Assembly (NCBI GenBank): GCA_027186245.1
Contig: CP114483.1
Coordinates: forward strand, 17,194,220 to 17,258,219
Direction of reading: 5' to 3'
Origin: Coriaria nepalensis
Taxonomy: Eukaryota > Streptophyta > Magnoliopsida > Cucurbitales > Coriariaceae
Length of the DNA: 64,000 nucleotides
Part shown: one piece after another, positions 63,001-64,000 of the stretch
How positions within the stretch are numbered: position 1 is the stretch's first letter
Layout of the letters: each line of letters begins with the position of its first letter
Made by a program: the position numbers and the translations under genes
Notes under the pieces: model-generated
Told to the model about the DNA's origin: nothing
The model's database searches: none
What the model saw: only the letters and a program-made list of their open reading frames with translations

Positions 63001-64000
63001 CATTGGCATGACTTTAAGGCTAAACAAATGCATTGTTGACTTCAATAGATCAACTGCAAGTTATGCACGAAAGTCATGTTCAAATGCCGAATTTCATTCG
63101 TAGTGATTTAGAATGATTTTCTGACTAAAAGAGACGCAAAAATATGACTTTAAGGCTAAAAAAATGCATAGTTGCCTTCAATAGATCAATTGCAAGTTAT
63201 GCATGAAAGTCGCGTTTGAAATGCAAAAAGAGATATGGTCTGAAGTGCCTTCAAACAATTTAATGATTGAAAAGACTGAGTGACATGCTTTTTAATAGTA
63301 AAATAATGCATTGTTGTCTTCAATAGATTAATTGCAAGTTATGTAATAAAATCATGTTTGAAGGGAAAAAATAGAATTCGGTCGACTTAATTTAGAATGA
63401 TTTAACGACTAGAGGAGACTCATTGGCATGACTTTATGGCTAAACAAATGCATTGTTGACTTCAATAGATCAACTGCAAGTTATGCACGAAAGTCATGTT
63501 CAAATGCCGAATTTCGTTCAAAGTGATTTGGAATGATTTTCTGACTAAAATAGACGTAAAAATATGACTTTAAGGCTAAAAAAATGCATAGTTGCCTTCA
63601 ATAGATCAATTGCAAGTTATGCTTGAAAGTCGCGTTTTAAATGCAAAAAAAGATATGGTCGGAAGTGCCTTCAAACAATTTAATGATTGAAAAGACTGAG
63701 TGACATGCTTTTTAATAGTAAAATAATGCATTGTTGTCTTCAATAGATTAATTGCAAGTTATGTAATAAAATCATGTTTGAAGGGAAAAAATAGAATTCG
63801 TTCGACTTAATTTAGAATGATTTAACGACTAGAAGCGACTGATTGACTTGACTTTAACGCTAAACAAATGCATTGTTGACTTCAATAGATCAACTGCAAG
63901 TTATGCACGAAAGTCATGTTCAAATGCCGAATTTCATTCGTAGTGATTTAGAATGATTTTCTGACTAAAAGAGACGCAAAAATATGACTTTAAGGCTAAA
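57061..64000 (+). repeat. Segment present three times (57.1, 59.6-60.0 and 62.0 kb)
   Basis: 57061-59095 matches 59581-61615 at a 2520-bp offset, and 59890-61900 matches 61990-64000 at a 2100-bp offset. All three carry, in order, gaccctc-type gacctcaat, gaagagactgattgac (aattgac in the third), gaaatgtatag, tcaaataatt, ggtcgac with gaggag, gatttggaat and aaatagacg. The first two also share aaaagtgatatgg (57349 and 59869). Private changes in the third copy are attatg near 62092, aattgac near 62581, gcttgaaag near 63622 and an extra A substitution near 63650. The third copy runs to the end of the window. Confidence 0.8.
63786..64000 (+). repeat. Partial unit at the right end of the window (215 bp)
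   Basis: The last unit begins at 63786 and is cut by the window edge after the first part of monomer B. It has the gattgacttg subtype of A and the cattcgtagtg allele of B. The array clearly continues beyond the window on this side, and the window also starts at a unit boundary without any flank, so neither true end of the array is visible. Confidence 0.95.

Larger units (their letters stand above)
1..64000. repeat. Tandem satellite array, 420-bp trimeric higher-order repeat
   Basis: The window reads as head-to-tail copies of a 420-bp unit from the first to the last base. Unit starts follow 1+420k up to 7981, then 8348+420k, with shifts of +1 after 21258, back to 0 after 25710, -1 after 27045 and -2 after 42757. 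That gives 152 complete units and a 215-bp partial one. Each unit contains three related monomers. Stop codons occur in all three forward frames within the first 35 bases of the unit and in all three reverse frames within the first 46, so no frame can stay open through a unit. No stretch without satellite sequence was found, so nothing else is hidden in the gene-free sequence. Satellite identity is certain; a centromeric or pericentromeric location is inference. Confidence 0.97.

Noticed and set aside
1..64000. CRISPR array
   Set aside because: Repeats are contiguous 420-bp units with no unique spacers between short identical repeats.
1..64000. Protein-coding repeat gene (420 bp is 140 codons, so an open frame would continue without end)
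   Set aside because: All six frames contain stop codons within the first 46 bases of the unit, and these recur in essentially every copy.
1..64000. tRNA, rRNA or other structured RNA genes
   Set aside because: No tRNA-like cloverleaf, rRNA-like conserved stretch or Pol III internal boxes were recognised in the unit on either strand.
1..64000. Transposon-derived satellite (terminal repeats or transposase remnants)
   Set aside because: No terminal inverted repeat bounds the 420-bp unit and no coding remnant is visible; a distant origin cannot be excluded but has no support.
1..64000. Bacterial or phage origin with iterons
   Set aside because: Sixty-four kb of unbroken satellite with layered higher-order duplication and no gene is not known from bacterial or phage genomes.

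Overview
The whole 64-kb window is one uninterrupted tandem satellite array. I see no gene, RNA gene, mobile element or unique sequence anywhere in it. The repeat unit is 420 bp, present as 152 consecutive units (1-63785) plus a 215-bp partial unit at the right end (63786-64000). All units lie head to tail in the same orientation. Each unit is a trimer of related monomers, called A, B and C here (135, 143 and 142 bp in the example unit). It is therefore a three-monomer higher-order repeat built from an ancestral monomer of about 140 bp. The example unit is about 31% GC and has no CpG deficit (11 CpG seen, about 10 expected).

Organism: a megabase-type AT-rich satellite with 140-bp monomers and layered higher-order structure points to a eukaryote, most likely centromeric or pericentromeric heterochromatin. 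I do not recognise the sequence. Monomers of 140-145 bp occur in, for example, tenebrionid beetles and some plants, but length alone does not identify a species.

Layout: (1) 1-8767 is an old, mixed domain in which two clearly different A monomers (type I and type II) alternate irregularly; it contains the only large indel of the array, a 53-bp net deletion in the unit at 7981-8347. (2) 8768-12127 is type II only and moderately diverged, apart from two core-like units at its left end. (3) 12128-16747 is a highly homogenised core of 11 units, six of which I read as identical. (4) 16748-19790 is more varied. (5) 19790-29270 holds a 12-unit segment present twice. (6) 27860-39280 holds a segment present as a 15-unit copy and a 12-unit copy; the extra length is an internal 3-unit tandem duplication. 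(7) 39281-57060 is a mosaic of smaller duplications. (8) 57061-64000 holds a segment present three times.

Process: the copies are offset by whole multiples of 420 bp (840, 1260, 1680, 2100, 2520, 2940, 3360, 3780, 5040 and 6300), apart from one or two bases added by later indels. Only five indels are visible in 152 units, each in a single unit. This is the pattern expected from repeated in-register unequal exchange or gene conversion, with point mutation in between. The strongest functional hint is a 38-bp box kept almost unchanged in all three monomers (34 of 38 positions identical) while the remainder of monomer C has diverged strongly from A and B.
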